The notes: a model not told the origin generated them from the sequence alone. DNA of 33,791 nucleotides from an uncultured Clostridium sp. (GCA_947303785.1 CAMYZH010000017.1:1-33791), one strand, 5' to 3'; shown: positions 24,546 through 33,109, counted from the stretch's first letter. Numbers and translations are program-made.

Positions 24546-27500
24546 TTAGCAATCACCAACATTTTTATGATTTTCTCTTACTTCAAACAATATATAATCT
24601 CTTTCTAAGTCAGAACGTGTTAATCCTTGTTCCACATCTGCTTTTGCAACATCTTCTGGAGTTACTAAAGGTCTTTTTTCTGAATGTATATCCAAAGGTT
24701 CTAGTTCTTCTCTAATAGTCTGCAATTCTTCAGCTAACTTAAAAAATCCTGAAATAGTTAAGCCGGAAATAAAGTCATTGTGCCTATATTCATGCTTTTT
24801 ATAATTTTCTCCAAAATTTAATATTGGATAATTTTCAGTTGCAATTTCAAATATGCGATTTTGACTATCAGTTACTTTTTTAGCTTCTTCATAATTTTCT
24901 AAAAAACTATCAATAGCATCCTTAAATGAACCTCCATTTTGTAATATCCAATTCTCAACTCCAACTCCACCAAATCCGCCATATTCAGTTGCACCAATAC
25001 TGTCTTTGCCCTTATATAGCCCTCTTTCTTTCAAAAATCTTTTAGCAAGGATGATATTTGCGATTGTATATTTGTATCCCTCTGGATCAGTTTTCTTTAT
25101 ACTATCTAGTCTATCTTTAACACACATATCTGTTGTATAATAAAGCTCCTCATCTTTAGGTAAAAATGTAACATCAATATCTAATAATTCACTTTCTCCT
25201 TCAATCTTTACTCTTTTAAACCTAAAATCACCTTCTCCAGTATAGTCTATCTTGCACTCTGGATCATCTGACCTTACTCCTAATACATCTGCTAATTTAA
25301 CTTTCAATAGTGAAAACTCATTTGGATTATTCATTATTCTCTTATCAACTCTTAGCACAAAATCAAAATCTTCTGCAGTTGATACATTTTGTATATTGGG
25401 TATATTGGTGCCTCTCTCAGTTGAGCCTATATCTATAAATTCTACAAAGCCTTCTTTAACATTTCCAGTAAGATGATTTTCCATACCTAATCCAAATTTT
25501 TCACTTAAAGTTTTTGACACTACTCTTTCTATTGCACTTCTTTTTCTTCTTGCTACTCTTTGATTTACAGAATTTTCAATATTTCCATCTGGAAACACTT
25601 CTTCAACTATTTTTCGTGCTTGGACAGTTCTAGCAGAATTACTTACAACAAAATCATCAGCCCCATAATATGATAATCCTTTCATTTTCTCTCTAATTGC
25701 TTTGTAGTCTTCGTCACCAAAAACCCTTTTACTATTTGTAAAAGTGTAAACAGGGATATTTTTACCAGCCATTGCCAGTTCATATCCTATTCTTTTATCA
25801 TATTCACATCTAAGTATTATAGCAAATCCTTTCTTATGGTATTCACTATTATTTCCATTATTATTGACAGTATTACTACTATCATCTGCAACATCATAAT
25901 TTCCAATAGCCATACCAGTTCTAATACCATAATGATCGCCTACGACATCGCTTGAAAAGGCTTCTAATTTTCTTTCAGCATATTTACCACTAATTCTTGA
26001 CTTTACATTATGTCTTATTTCTGATTTTTCCCATCTATTTTTAACTCTTTGACTAAATCCCCCTTCACTAACATCCAAATTTAAATCTTCATTTTTTCTT
26101 GAAAACTCTATTTGATCTTTGTTATCTTTTAGTACAAAAACCAAATCTCCAAAGTATGAACTTGATGATTGGCCTATTAAATACATTAATGATTTTCCTT
26201 CATCTTCTGGCATGATAATACTAAAATCTGTATCTAAAGGTGTACCATCAGAATGACTATCATATCCTAAAAACTCTCCTGCTCTTAAACCATCATCTAA
26301 AATGCTATGTAATATATCAAAATCTAATTTGCTTGCATGAATCATATCTCCTGGTTGAAGTGATATTTCATCTTCATCATATATTCTTTTATGATTTGCT
26401 TTTTCAACAGTATTCATGTATTCTTCTATTTTTTCAATAGTATCTATTCCGTCAAAAAGATGTTGATATGGTCCAATAAATTGTTTTAACAATCGATCAG
26501 GTAAATCTCTAATTTTTCCATCAAGTGAATATCTCTTTCCTAATATTTCAAAATCTTTTTTTATATTACCTGTTAATCTAAGTTTCTTTCCTTCTCTTTC
26601 ATCTATTTTTTTTGCATCAGAAAGTTCATATAAAATATAAACCATATCTATGTATTTTAAAGCCTTTTGTTTATCTATTCTACTTAAAGAATCTTTTTCT
26701 ATTCCGTCAATCATTATTTGTTTATAAATTTCATTTCCTTCTTTTAAGCCTTTGATAAAATCTCTTAATGTTTTACTATTTGAATCCATTGCAATTCTAA
26801 ATAAGTCAGAAAAAATAATTCTTTTACTATATGTTTTGCTTTTAGAATTTAGTAATGCAGGTGACAAACAATCATTTTCAAAATCAATCTTTGATTCATC
26901 ATATTCTAATAATTCAAAAAACTTATAAAACTTTATAAAATTTGGAACATTTCTTTTTAAAAAAATATTTTCTATTTCTTCTAGTTTTTCTTCTGCCCTA
27001 TCTGCATCTTTGGTCAAATGTTTTAAAATCAAAGTTGAAAATTTAAAGATAAATCGAGAATTATTATTCACAATTCTATTAATAATTTCTTCTCCTAATT
27101 TTGGAAGTCCTTCTATAATAGTTTCAAAATTATCTTTAGTAATAATACATTGTCTTCTAAACAGTGTTAACATTTGTAATTCTTCATTATTCATTCTTAT
27201 TAATGAATTTAAACTTATCTCAAAATTACCTTTATTTAAAATGCCTTTATAAAAAACACTTTCTTTATAGTTAGCTAATTGTAAAAGTTCTTTTATGCGT
27301 TCAATTTTGACATTATCTAAAGTATTTTCATCAATACCTTCTACATCACTTAAGTCATATTTAGTAATTAGCCCTGTCATAATAGTTTTTCTGTTATTTT
27401 CTATTTCCTCAGTAGGTCTTCTAGAAATCCAATTAATAAAAAAGTCACCTCTAAAATATTTATTATACTCCTCTAGTTTACCTTTTATATAATCAGTTGG

Positions 27501-29015
27501 CGCTTTAGAAATATTATTTTCAAGTATTTTCAATAATTTATTATATGTTTCAAAAGATAAACTATTCATAGATTTCTCTATACATTTTTTAGGATCAATT
27601 GCTTCCCTTATTAACCCATGTTCTAAAATTCTTTCTAATAGTTTATTTGCTATATTTGAAGGAATCCACATCCAATATTCACTTATTTGATTATAAAAAA
27701 TATCAAATCCATATACTTCTTCATATCTATCTAAAACTTCTAATAATAATTCTTCATCATCAATATTTCGTATATAATCCTTAAGAGATATTTCATTAAC
27801 TTTTATTACCCCTGATTCATCTCTATGTTGATCTACTACTTTCTCCTTCACTTTATCGCTTGCAGAATATGCTAAAATACGTGCATCTATTTGTGGCCTA
27901 TCAAACATTGAATAACTCTTGTTAGATAATATTTCTTCATATACATTATCTATTAAATCAATTTGTCGTTCTTCATCTGACACATCATTCCAAAAAAATA
28001 AATAACCATCAAGTGGATTATCATAATTTTTTTTGTAATGTCTAATTATGTCTTTTAAATACTTTTTTAATAAATCATTATCAATAATAGAAGATGCAAT
28101 AATCTCTCTTAATTGCACAAATTCATCATCTTCTAAAAACACTTTTATTGCCTTATCTTTCCACCATTGATTTTGATTGATAATTTTCTTTGGTATTATT
28201 CCTAGTAAATTTACCAATAATATACCATTTACATCATCCCTATCAAAAAAGTCTTGATATATCTCTATCAAATTAGAATGTTCTTCCTCTGTAATTTCGA
28301 TATCAAATGGAATAACACCACATTTTAAGCTTCCTTTATAATATTCCATTCTTTGAGATTCATCTAAATATTTTTTCCATTGGCCTTCCCACAAATCCCA
28401 TTCAGGATCACTGCCAAACTCTATTGTAATATTACGCATTTCTTCATGTTTATCGCGATTATATGATATTAGATTACAGCCTTTAATAGATTCACTTATA
28501 GAGGCACTTGTAAAATTATCCATATCGAGGTTTGCACCGCTATTTTCTAAGTTAATATTTTCTAATTCTTTAAAATCATAAAAACTTTCAGGCAATATTT
28601 GACTCAAATCACTATTATTTAACATTCCAATTATTCTTGCTTTTTCAGATGTGTAATAATCATTCAATATTCTTTCTTCTTCTTCAAAAAAATAGCTACT
28701 ATTTTCTCCATAATCGTTAACGAAATCAAAAAATTCATCTATAGTATAATCAAGGCTTCTAATTTTTTTTCTCGCTTGTTCAAATACCTCTTGTATCTCT
28801 CTAGGATATTTTTCTAATACATCAGATGCTTTTATATTTTCATCTGGTAAGTATTCTTCTGGCACATCTGTAAATCGACTCATCTCACTTTTAGATACTC
28901 CATATATGTCCTTTATTAAATAGTAAAATATATCATGCTCTTCTTCTAGCCATTCTAAATAACTTTTTAATTCCAAGAATTGTTCATTACTAATTGATTT
29001 CCTTTTTTCAGCCAT
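24546..29015 (-). CDS. Giant multidomain protein with C-terminal class I nucleotidyltransferase (intact paralogue)
   Basis: A 1489-residue cytoplasmic protein; no signal peptide or membrane segment. Residues 1 to about 880 are mostly helical, charged and without a recognised domain, with a conserved block ESFYDFKELENINLENSGA followed by KGCNLISYNR (about 145-200). Residues 890-930 (GDMIHASKLDFDILHSILDD, then GYDSHSDGTPLDTDFSI) resemble the first motif of ADP-ribosyltransferase-like folds, tentatively. The C-terminal enzyme has G1197-S1198 in GSTERGTN, D1216/D1218 in DFDFVLRVD and D1279/D1281 in LLDIDVTFLP, then LAKRFLKERGLY and YGGFGGVGVENWILQNGGSF (about 1345-1364), as in archaeal CCA-adding enzymes, OAS and CD-NTases. 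It would transfer a nucleotide or nucleotides to an unknown acceptor. It has its own promoter, and TGAGGT precedes the ATG. Function unknown; defence, toxin or tRNA-related roles are possible. Confidence 0.85.
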   Translation of the reverse strand: MAEKRKSISNEQFLELKSYLEWLEEEHDIFYYLIKDIYGVSKSEMSRFTDVPEEYLPDENIKASDVLEKYPREIQEVFEQARKKIRSLDYTIDEFFDFVNDYGENSSYFFEEEERILNDYYTSEKARIIGMLNNSDLSQILPESFYDFKELENINLENSGANLDMDNFTSASISESIKGCNLISYNRDKHEEMRNITIEFGSDPEWDLWEGQWKKYLDESQRMEYYKGSLKCGVIPFDIEITEEEHSNLIEIYQDFFDRDDVNGILLVNLLGIIPKKIINQNQWWKDKAIKVFLEDDEFVQLREIIASSIIDNDLLKKYLKDIIRHYKKNYDNPLDGYLFFWNDVSDEERQIDLIDNVYEEILSNKSYSMFDRPQIDARILAYSASDKVKEKVVDQHRDESGVIKVNEISLKDYIRNIDDEELLLEVLDRYEEVYGFDIFYNQISEYWMWIPSNIANKLLERILEHGLIREAIDPKKCIEKSMNSLSFETYNKLLKILENNISKAPTDYIKGKLEEYNKYFRGDFFINWISRRPTEEIENNRKTIMTGLITKYDLSDVEGIDENTLDNVKIERIKELLQLANYKESVFYKGILNKGNFEISLNSLIRMNNEELQMLTLFRRQCIITKDNFETIIEGLPKLGEEIINRIVNNNSRFIFKFSTLILKHLTKDADRAEEKLEEIENIFLKRNVPNFIKFYKFFELLEYDESKIDFENDCLSPALLNSKSKTYSKRIIFSDLFRIAMDSNSKTLRDFIKGLKEGNEIYKQIMIDGIEKDSLSRIDKQKALKYIDMVYILYELSDAKKIDEREGKKLRLTGNIKKDFEILGKRYSLDGKIRDLPDRLLKQFIGPYQHLFDGIDTIEKIEEYMNTVEKANHKRIYDEDEISLQPGDMIHASKLDFDILHSILDDGLRAGEFLGYDSHSDGTPLDTDFSIIMPEDEGKSLMYLIGQSSSSYFGDLVFVLKDNKDQIEFSRKNEDLNLDVSEGGFSQRVKNRWEKSEIRHNVKSRISGKYAERKLEAFSSDVVGDHYGIRTGMAIGNYDVADDSSNTVNNNGNNSEYHKKGFAIILRCEYDKRIGYELAMAGKNIPVYTFTNSKRVFGDEDYKAIREKMKGLSYYGADDFVVSNSARTVQARKIVEEVFPDGNIENSVNQRVARRKRSAIERVVSKTLSEKFGLGMENHLTGNVKEGFVEFIDIGSTERGTNIPNIQNVSTAEDFDFVLRVDKRIMNNPNEFSLLKVKLADVLGVRSDDPECKIDYTGEGDFRFKRVKIEGESELLDIDVTFLPKDEELYYTTDMCVKDRLDSIKKTDPEGYKYTIANIILAKRFLKERGLYKGKDSIGATEYGGFGGVGVENWILQNGGSFKDAIDSFLENYEEAKKVTDSQNRIFEIATENYPILNFGENYKKHEYRHNDFISGLTISGFFKLAEELQTIREELEPLDIHSEKRPLVTPEDVAKADVEQGLTRSDLERDYILFEVRENHKNVGDC

Positions 29016-29067
29016 TTTTACCTCACTATCTAATCTTTTGTTTAAAAATTATATTTTTACTATTATT

Positions 29068-29096
29068 ATATTATAAATTATTTTTATGTTTGTAAA
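29068..29096 (-). promoter_or_regulatory. Promoter of the intact giant gene
   Basis: On the minus strand: TTTACA (29091-29096), 17 bases, TAATAT (29068-29073), about 50 bases ahead of the ATG. It is back to back with the tRNA promoter: the two -35 boxes are 14 bases apart. Confidence 0.7.
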
Positions 29097-29110
29097 TACA
29101 TTCTTTACAT

Positions 29111-29138
29111 TTGACATTAATTTTTATTATGTTATAAT
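29111..29138 (+). promoter_or_regulatory. Consensus promoter of tRNA-Thr
   Basis: Plus strand: TTGACA (29111-29116), 16 bases, TATAAT (29133-29138). Both boxes match the sigma-A consensus perfectly, as expected for a highly expressed stable RNA. The tRNA begins about 35 bases after the -10. Confidence 0.85.
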
Positions 29139-29172
29139 TCTTGATAGTTAGCATTCTTTATCTTATCTATTT

Positions 29173-29248
29173 GCCAATATAGCTCAGTTGGTAGAGCAAC
29201 AGATTCGTAACCTGTAGGTCGGCGGTTCGATTCCGCCTATTGGCTCCA
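29173..29248 (+). tRNA. tRNA-Thr (anticodon CGT)
   Basis: A complete 76-base cloverleaf with CCA encoded. The acceptor stem GCCAATA/TATTGGC pairs fully, the D stem is GCTC/GAGC, and the T arm GGCGG-TTCGATT-CCGCC pairs fully. The anticodon loop TTCGTAA gives CGT (29206-29208), reading ACG. The anticodon stem has one A-C mismatch at 31-39 (29203 with 29211). A T-run follows the CCA. It is the only plus-strand gene in the interior of the window and ends six bases from the stop of the HD gene, which comes from the other side. Confidence 0.95.
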
Positions 29249-29254
29249 CTTTTT

Positions 29255-29932
29255 TTATAATCTCTTAAGATAATTATCTAAATACTCAACCCATTCTGGG
29301 GCATTTTCTTCATCAAACAAATGGTACAAAAAATCTACAACAATTTTATGCCTATTTTTAGATTCCTCCCTGCCAGAATCAGTTAGCATCAAATCTTTTA
29401 GTTTTAAACATTTTTCAAACAAATGACATACAGTAGTATTATCACGTTTTTGAGTATATTGTTCTGCAGTCATATCTTCAATTGGAAAAATATTTCTATC
29501 AAAAAAAGATTCTCCCATTTTTATACTATATACATAAGCTCTCAAAATACCATTTACTCCTAATGCATCGCACATATCAGCATCTGAAACAATTTTTCCC
29601 TCTATTGTTGTAGGACAGTGTCCTTTTAGTCTTTTACTATATCCAATATTATTAATTGCATCACATACCTGTTCTTGAATATTTTCATCAATATTACAGT
29701 TATTCATAATTCTTCTTGCATTTGTAAGTTTCTCTGCATTTTCCATGCCAAATAACTTATAATCATCTACATCATGAAGTAATGCGATAAGAGCAACTAC
29801 CTCAACATTTGCATTTTCTTTTTTAGCAAATTTTAAAGACAAATCTAATACTCTATTAATATGATCCATTCCGTGTCCAGAATTATCTTTATCTAATAAA
29901 TTAATTACTTCATTTTTTACCTTATCAATCAT
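29255..29932 (-). CDS. HD domain phosphohydrolase
   Basis: A 225-residue HD-superfamily protein. Metal ligands appear as H20 and H24 in GHGMDHINRV, H53-D54 in LLHDVDD, and the late Asp in SDADMCDALG (about 115-124). This spacing is that of the short YedJ-like/uncharacterised HD group of metal-dependent phosphohydrolases, often acting on nucleotides. GAGGAG precedes the ATG. It lies 54 bases downstream of the membrane-anchored gene on the same strand, tail to tail with the tRNA. The substrate is unknown; if the giant neighbours make a nucleotide signal, a degrading partner would be conceivable, but this gene belongs to the other transcription unit. Confidence 0.85.
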   Translation of the reverse strand: MIDKVKNEVINLLDKDNSGHGMDHINRVLDLSLKFAKKENANVEVVALIALLHDVDDYKLFGMENAEKLTNARRIMNNCNIDENIQEQVCDAINNIGYSKRLKGHCPTTIEGKIVSDADMCDALGVNGILRAYVYSIKMGESFFDRNIFPIEDMTAEQYTQKRDNTTVCHLFEKCLKLKDLMLTDSGREESKNRHKIVVDFLYHLFDEENAPEWVEYLDNYLKRL

Positions 29933-29986
29933 TATCTTATCTCCTCATAACTCACTTCTATAAATGTATTACAGAATACAACTACA

Positions 29987-30514
29987 TTAAAAAGAATCTA
30001 CCAAAACATCTATTTTTTCATTTTCTGAAAAGCTGTAAGTCATTCCTTCTTCTAGGCCAATTGAATCAATTGCCTTACCAGAATTATCAATAATTTTAGT
30101 CAGCTTAATTTTATTAGTATCAACAATTTCAAATTCGTATATAACATTAGCCTCAAAATAAGCAGTCTCACCGCTTTCAGTTCTATTAATCAAAGTAGTA
30201 CATATTAATTTATTACCATCTATTGAATATGTACCCAATCTAAAACTTCCAAACCCTTCATTAATAGAACATAAATTATTATTATCTAACGTAACTCCAC
30301 AACTTTTGTAACTTACTCCTGCATCATCAATTTTTTCTTCATCAGCAACAAAAGTTCCAACGCTAATTTCAGATTTTACGGCATTTTCTTTAAATTCTTT
30401 AGTTTTAGATTCATTAATATTATAAATATGTACTCCCATTGTTATAATCACAACTACAGCTAAAAATAATAGCATTAACAAAATTCTTTCTTTTTTACTA
30501 TTTACATTTTCCAT
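29987..30514 (-). CDS. Membrane-anchored protein with a small beta-rich extracellular domain
   Basis: A 175-residue protein not recognised. KKERILLMLLFLAVVVIITMGVHIY at about 7-31 includes a single membrane segment preceded by positive charges; the rest, from about 35, should be outside. The outer domain has alternating polar and hydrophobic strands (ISVGTFVADEE, FGSFRLGTYSIDGNKLICTT, NVIYEFEIVDTNKIKLTKI) with two cysteines close to each other in SCGVTLDNNNLC. The gene overlaps the end of vanZ by 17 bases, so it is probably translated by coupling. Confidence 0.75.
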   Translation of the reverse strand: MENVNSKKERILLMLLFLAVVVIITMGVHIYNINESKTKEFKENAVKSEISVGTFVADEEKIDDAGVSYKSCGVTLDNNNLCSINEGFGSFRLGTYSIDGNKLICTTLINRTESGETAYFEANVIYEFEIVDTNKIKLTKIIDNSGKAIDSIGLEEGMTYSFSENEKIDVLVDSF

Positions 30515-30947
30515 CTTTCTTTTCTCCCATTATTAAACTAATCAAACAAACTCCCAAAGAATCGATAAAAACATCTCTTACTTGTCCAGAACGTTCAGAG
30601 ACAAAACTTTGATGAAATTCATCAAAACATGCATATACAAATCCAAACAAAATCGTATATATTATAATTTGTTTTTTATCTAAACTAAAAGTGCTAAAAA
30701 AACCATAAATACAAAAGCCACCAACAAAATATATGCTAAAATGAGCTATTTTTCTAACTGCAAAACTAATTGTCTCCTTAATATATTCTGAATCACCTCT
30801 TTTATCAATATTAAAAACTTTTACAATCCAATTTGTAAAAACATCACTCGTTGATTGTGATTCTTCACCATTTTGACTAGAAAAACTAAAAACTGTAACC
30901 ATCCAAATCAAAACCAAAATTGCATATAAAATTTTCTTTATTTTCAT
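30498..30947 (-). CDS. VanZ family membrane protein
   Basis: A 149-residue integral membrane protein with four hydrophobic segments at about 5-23, 63-85, 93-112 and 122-140. The hallmarks are VFSFSSQNGEESQ near the start, RKIAHFSIYFVGGF in segment 2, and FVYACFDEFHQSFVSERSGQVRDVFIDSLG, which holds the conserved DExHQ and RD. VanZ-like proteins are widespread; the namesake gives low-level teicoplanin resistance, but most members have no known function. The ribosome binding site is weak (AGGTTGA). It follows the endonuclease Q gene by 9 bases. Confidence 0.9.
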   Translation of the reverse strand: MKIKKILYAILVLIWMVTVFSFSSQNGEESQSTSDVFTNWIVKVFNIDKRGDSEYIKETISFAVRKIAHFSIYFVGGFCIYGFFSTFSLDKKQIIIYTILFGFVYACFDEFHQSFVSERSGQVRDVFIDSLGVCLISLIMGEKKDGKCK

Positions 30948-30956
30948 AGCTTCAAC

Positions 30957-32150
30957 CTATTCTTTAGTAACCTTTCCATAAACTCCTCCACCTCCAGAGC
31001 TAATTGTCATTTTTCCTTCTCTTGCCTTAACAATTGCATCTGCAACTTTAGCGCCACAAACAGCCTCAACATCATCATAAGATAATTTATGTAATATAGT
31101 CATTTCAGTTCCAAAAGCTTCTAATAATTTTTCAACCGTTTTTCCACCTACACCTGGAACGAAAGATAGAGGAATTTGATAAATATATGGTGGCCTGTTT
31201 TCTGGACTTTTACTTTCCTTTTTGTCTCTAATTAATTCTATTCTATCAAAAACACCAAAAGTAACTTTTTTACTTCCGCAATATGGACAAACTTCAACAG
31301 GCTTTTCTGTCTGAATTACTTGATTACAATTATCACAAAAAGTTCTATGATATTTTCCAAGTTTTGGATCTAGTCCATAGGTGCAAATAATTTTTCTTCC
31401 ATTTTCACCTTTTAGCGCCATAACTATTTCTTTAAAAGAAATATCATTTACAAGCATTTTATTATATTCTCTTGCAATTTTTGGAAGAGAGTGTGCATCT
31501 GAATTAGTTACAAAATTTTTATTTTCAAGTTCTGAAATCATATCAGCCAAATATGTATCAGAACTTAAACCTAGTTCAACTGCAAAAATCTTATCATATT
31601 TTTCTTTAAATATATCTTTCAACCTATCTGTACAATTTCCATAGTAACTCTTAAAAGGAGTAAAAGCATGAGCCGGAATCAATATTCCATTATATTTTTC
31701 AACAATATCAATTAACTCATATCCTGAAATATCAGACCTTTGAGTACTTAAAGTAATATTTTTTATATGATGACTCATTTCATTAGAAAAAGCTTTTATA
31801 TCTGCTAAATGTGGAAAAAAGCAAACATTATGAGCAGCTCCACATTTTCCATTTCTGCCTACTTCTGAAGTTTCAACTTCACTTCCAAGTAATAAACAAA
31901 CTTTATCTTTATAAATTATTCCTCCATCTTCAATTTCATAAGCATCACCATTTTTTAGAAAGTTTTCAATATCTTCAATCACATATGGTGAAGCACAATC
32001 AATTATTCCAGCGACATTTATTCCTTTTCTATTAACACATTCTTTGGCAATATTGGCAAAATTCAAACTTTTAGCTGCTGTAATTTTAATAGGTTTATTA
32101 TTTTCACTTCTTCCAATATGTATATGTAAATCTGCAAATATTTCGTACAT
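30957..32150 (-). CDS. Endonuclease Q family protein (PHP-domain DNA repair nuclease)
   Basis: A 397-residue protein. The PHP-type metal site begins with FADLHIHIGRS (D7, H9, H11), with further His residues in PAHAFTPF and NSDAHSLP. A zinc-ribbon-like CDNC-x(13)-CPYCG lies at about 276-297. The end has a helix-hairpin-helix-like segment FVPGVGGKTVEKLLEAFG. This layout is that of endonuclease Q, which in archaea and some bacteria nicks 5' of deaminated bases (deoxyuridine, deoxyinosine, hypoxanthine) to start repair; the bacterial members are known from Bacillus-type species. AAGGAG precedes the ATG. Cotranscribed with vanZ. Confidence 0.9.
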   Translation of the reverse strand: MYEIFADLHIHIGRSENNKPIKITAAKSLNFANIAKECVNRKGINVAGIIDCASPYVIEDIENFLKNGDAYEIEDGGIIYKDKVCLLLGSEVETSEVGRNGKCGAAHNVCFFPHLADIKAFSNEMSHHIKNITLSTQRSDISGYELIDIVEKYNGILIPAHAFTPFKSYYGNCTDRLKDIFKEKYDKIFAVELGLSSDTYLADMISELENKNFVTNSDAHSLPKIAREYNKMLVNDISFKEIVMALKGENGRKIICTYGLDPKLGKYHRTFCDNCNQVIQTEKPVEVCPYCGSKKVTFGVFDRIELIRDKKESKSPENRPPYIYQIPLSFVPGVGGKTVEKLLEAFGTEMTILHKLSYDDVEAVCGAKVADAIVKAREGKMTISSGGGGVYGKVTKE

Positions 32151-32185
32151 TTTTTTCTCCTTTTTAAATATATTTTAATATTATA

Positions 32186-32217
32186 AAATGGCTACATTAC
32201 AATAAATGTAGCCATTT
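32186..32217 (-). terminator. Hairpin terminator after the 32219-33000 gene pair
   Basis: A perfect 13-bp stem, AAATGGCTACATT (32186-32198) with its complement (32205-32217), and a six-base loop, starting right at the stop codon of the last gene. The T-tract on the minus strand (TTTTATAATATT) is interrupted, so strength is uncertain. Confidence 0.65.
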
Positions 32218-32218
32218 A

Positions 32219-32464
32219 TTAATCATCTAGATCTTCCATGTTAAATCCTGGAAGCAAAGGTGCACTTTCAAAATATTTAAGTTTTGCCCTAGCTTTCTTT
32301 AATTCTTCTAACAAATTTCCTCCATATTGAAGCTCTTTTTTTCTTTTAGCAAAAGCTTTTTCATTTCTTTCATGTATATTATATAATTCTCTAACTGCTT
32401 CTGGTATATCATTTCTTCCTACACAGTTTAAATCTAATTGCATCATAGAAAGTAATCCCATCAT
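32219..32464 (-). CDS. Small unknown protein, gene overlapping its partner by ATGA
   Basis: An 81-residue protein not recognised. MMGLLSMMQLDLNCVGRNDIPE is followed by a long, basic helix (KAFAKRKKELQYGGNLLEELKKARAKL) and an acidic end, FNMEDLDD. Its ATG overlaps the TGA of the upstream gene (ATGA), so translation of the two is coupled and the products may work together. The hairpin at 32186-32217 follows directly. Confidence 0.65.
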   Translation of the reverse strand: MMGLLSMMQLDLNCVGRNDIPEAVRELYNIHERNEKAFAKRKKELQYGGNLLEELKKARAKLKYFESAPLLPGFNMEDLDD

Positions 32465-33000
32465 ACTTCTAATCCCTCCATAATATCAACAAATTCTGCA
32501 AATTTGTCTAAATAAACATTTTCTTTTCCCTTCATATTTACATTAACTAAAATTTCTAATGCCTCAGGGACTGTATATGCAATCCTATCAGACCTATGTG
32601 TTAATAAGCCTCCAAACTGGTCTACAAGTTCTAAAATGTCGCTTTCTTTTTCTCTTTTTACTGAAGATTTTAAGTTATTCCTATTATGTTCTAAACATAT
32701 CTTACAAAATCTTTTGTCAAATCCTAATGAATTAAAATATTCTATGTATTCTCTTGGTGATTTTTGAATATTTTTTTCTGGATCATCAACTCTTAGGCAA
32801 TTATATAATAAACATGCTGTTAATACTAAACTTCTATCAACATCTAGTTCCATTAAATCTATAAACTCTCTTGCAATTTCTGATTTCATAATAACAGGAG
32901 TATTAAAAAAAATATTTTGTTTTTTCTTTAAATAAGTAACTATATCTATTTTTTTTATAAAATCTTGTTCATTTAAAATATATTCTGCAAAAGTTGCCAT
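32461..33000 (-). CDS. Unknown protein, mostly helical
   Basis: A 179-residue cytoplasmic protein not assigned. It is helical throughout. Segments such as LDVDRSLVLTACLLYNCLRV and GFDKRFCKICLEHNRNNL look like an HD-type helical bundle, but no HD pair is present, so a degenerate member is only a thought. It has a good own promoter (33046-33074) and GAAAGGAAAG before the ATG. It is followed by a tightly coupled 81-residue gene, forming a bicistronic unit closed by a hairpin. Confidence 0.7.
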   Translation of the reverse strand: MATFAEYILNEQDFIKKIDIVTYLKKKQNIFFNTPVIMKSEIAREFIDLMELDVDRSLVLTACLLYNCLRVDDPEKNIQKSPREYIEYFNSLGFDKRFCKICLEHNRNNLKSSVKREKESDILELVDQFGGLLTHRSDRIAYTVPEALEILVNVNMKGKENVYLDKFAEFVDIMEGLEV

Positions 33001-33045
33001 GTTTATTACTCTTTCCTTTCATTTTCAATTAATTCATATGTAGTT

Positions 33046-33074
33046 ATTATATTTCATGTAACCTATTTTTTCAA
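33046..33074 (-). promoter_or_regulatory. Promoter of the 33000-32219 bicistronic unit
   Basis: On the minus strand: TTGAAA (33069-33074), 17 bases, perfect TATAAT (33046-33051); the ATG is about 45 bases further. Confidence 0.75.
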
Positions 33075-33109
33075 CATATGTAACTAAATTGTAATAATAA
33101 AACAAGAAA

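Noticed and set aside
29173..29248. tRNA as integration site with a duplicated 3' end
   Set aside because: I looked for a second copy of the tRNA 3' end (GGTTCGATTCCGCC) near the giant genes and did not see one; no integrase is in the window either.
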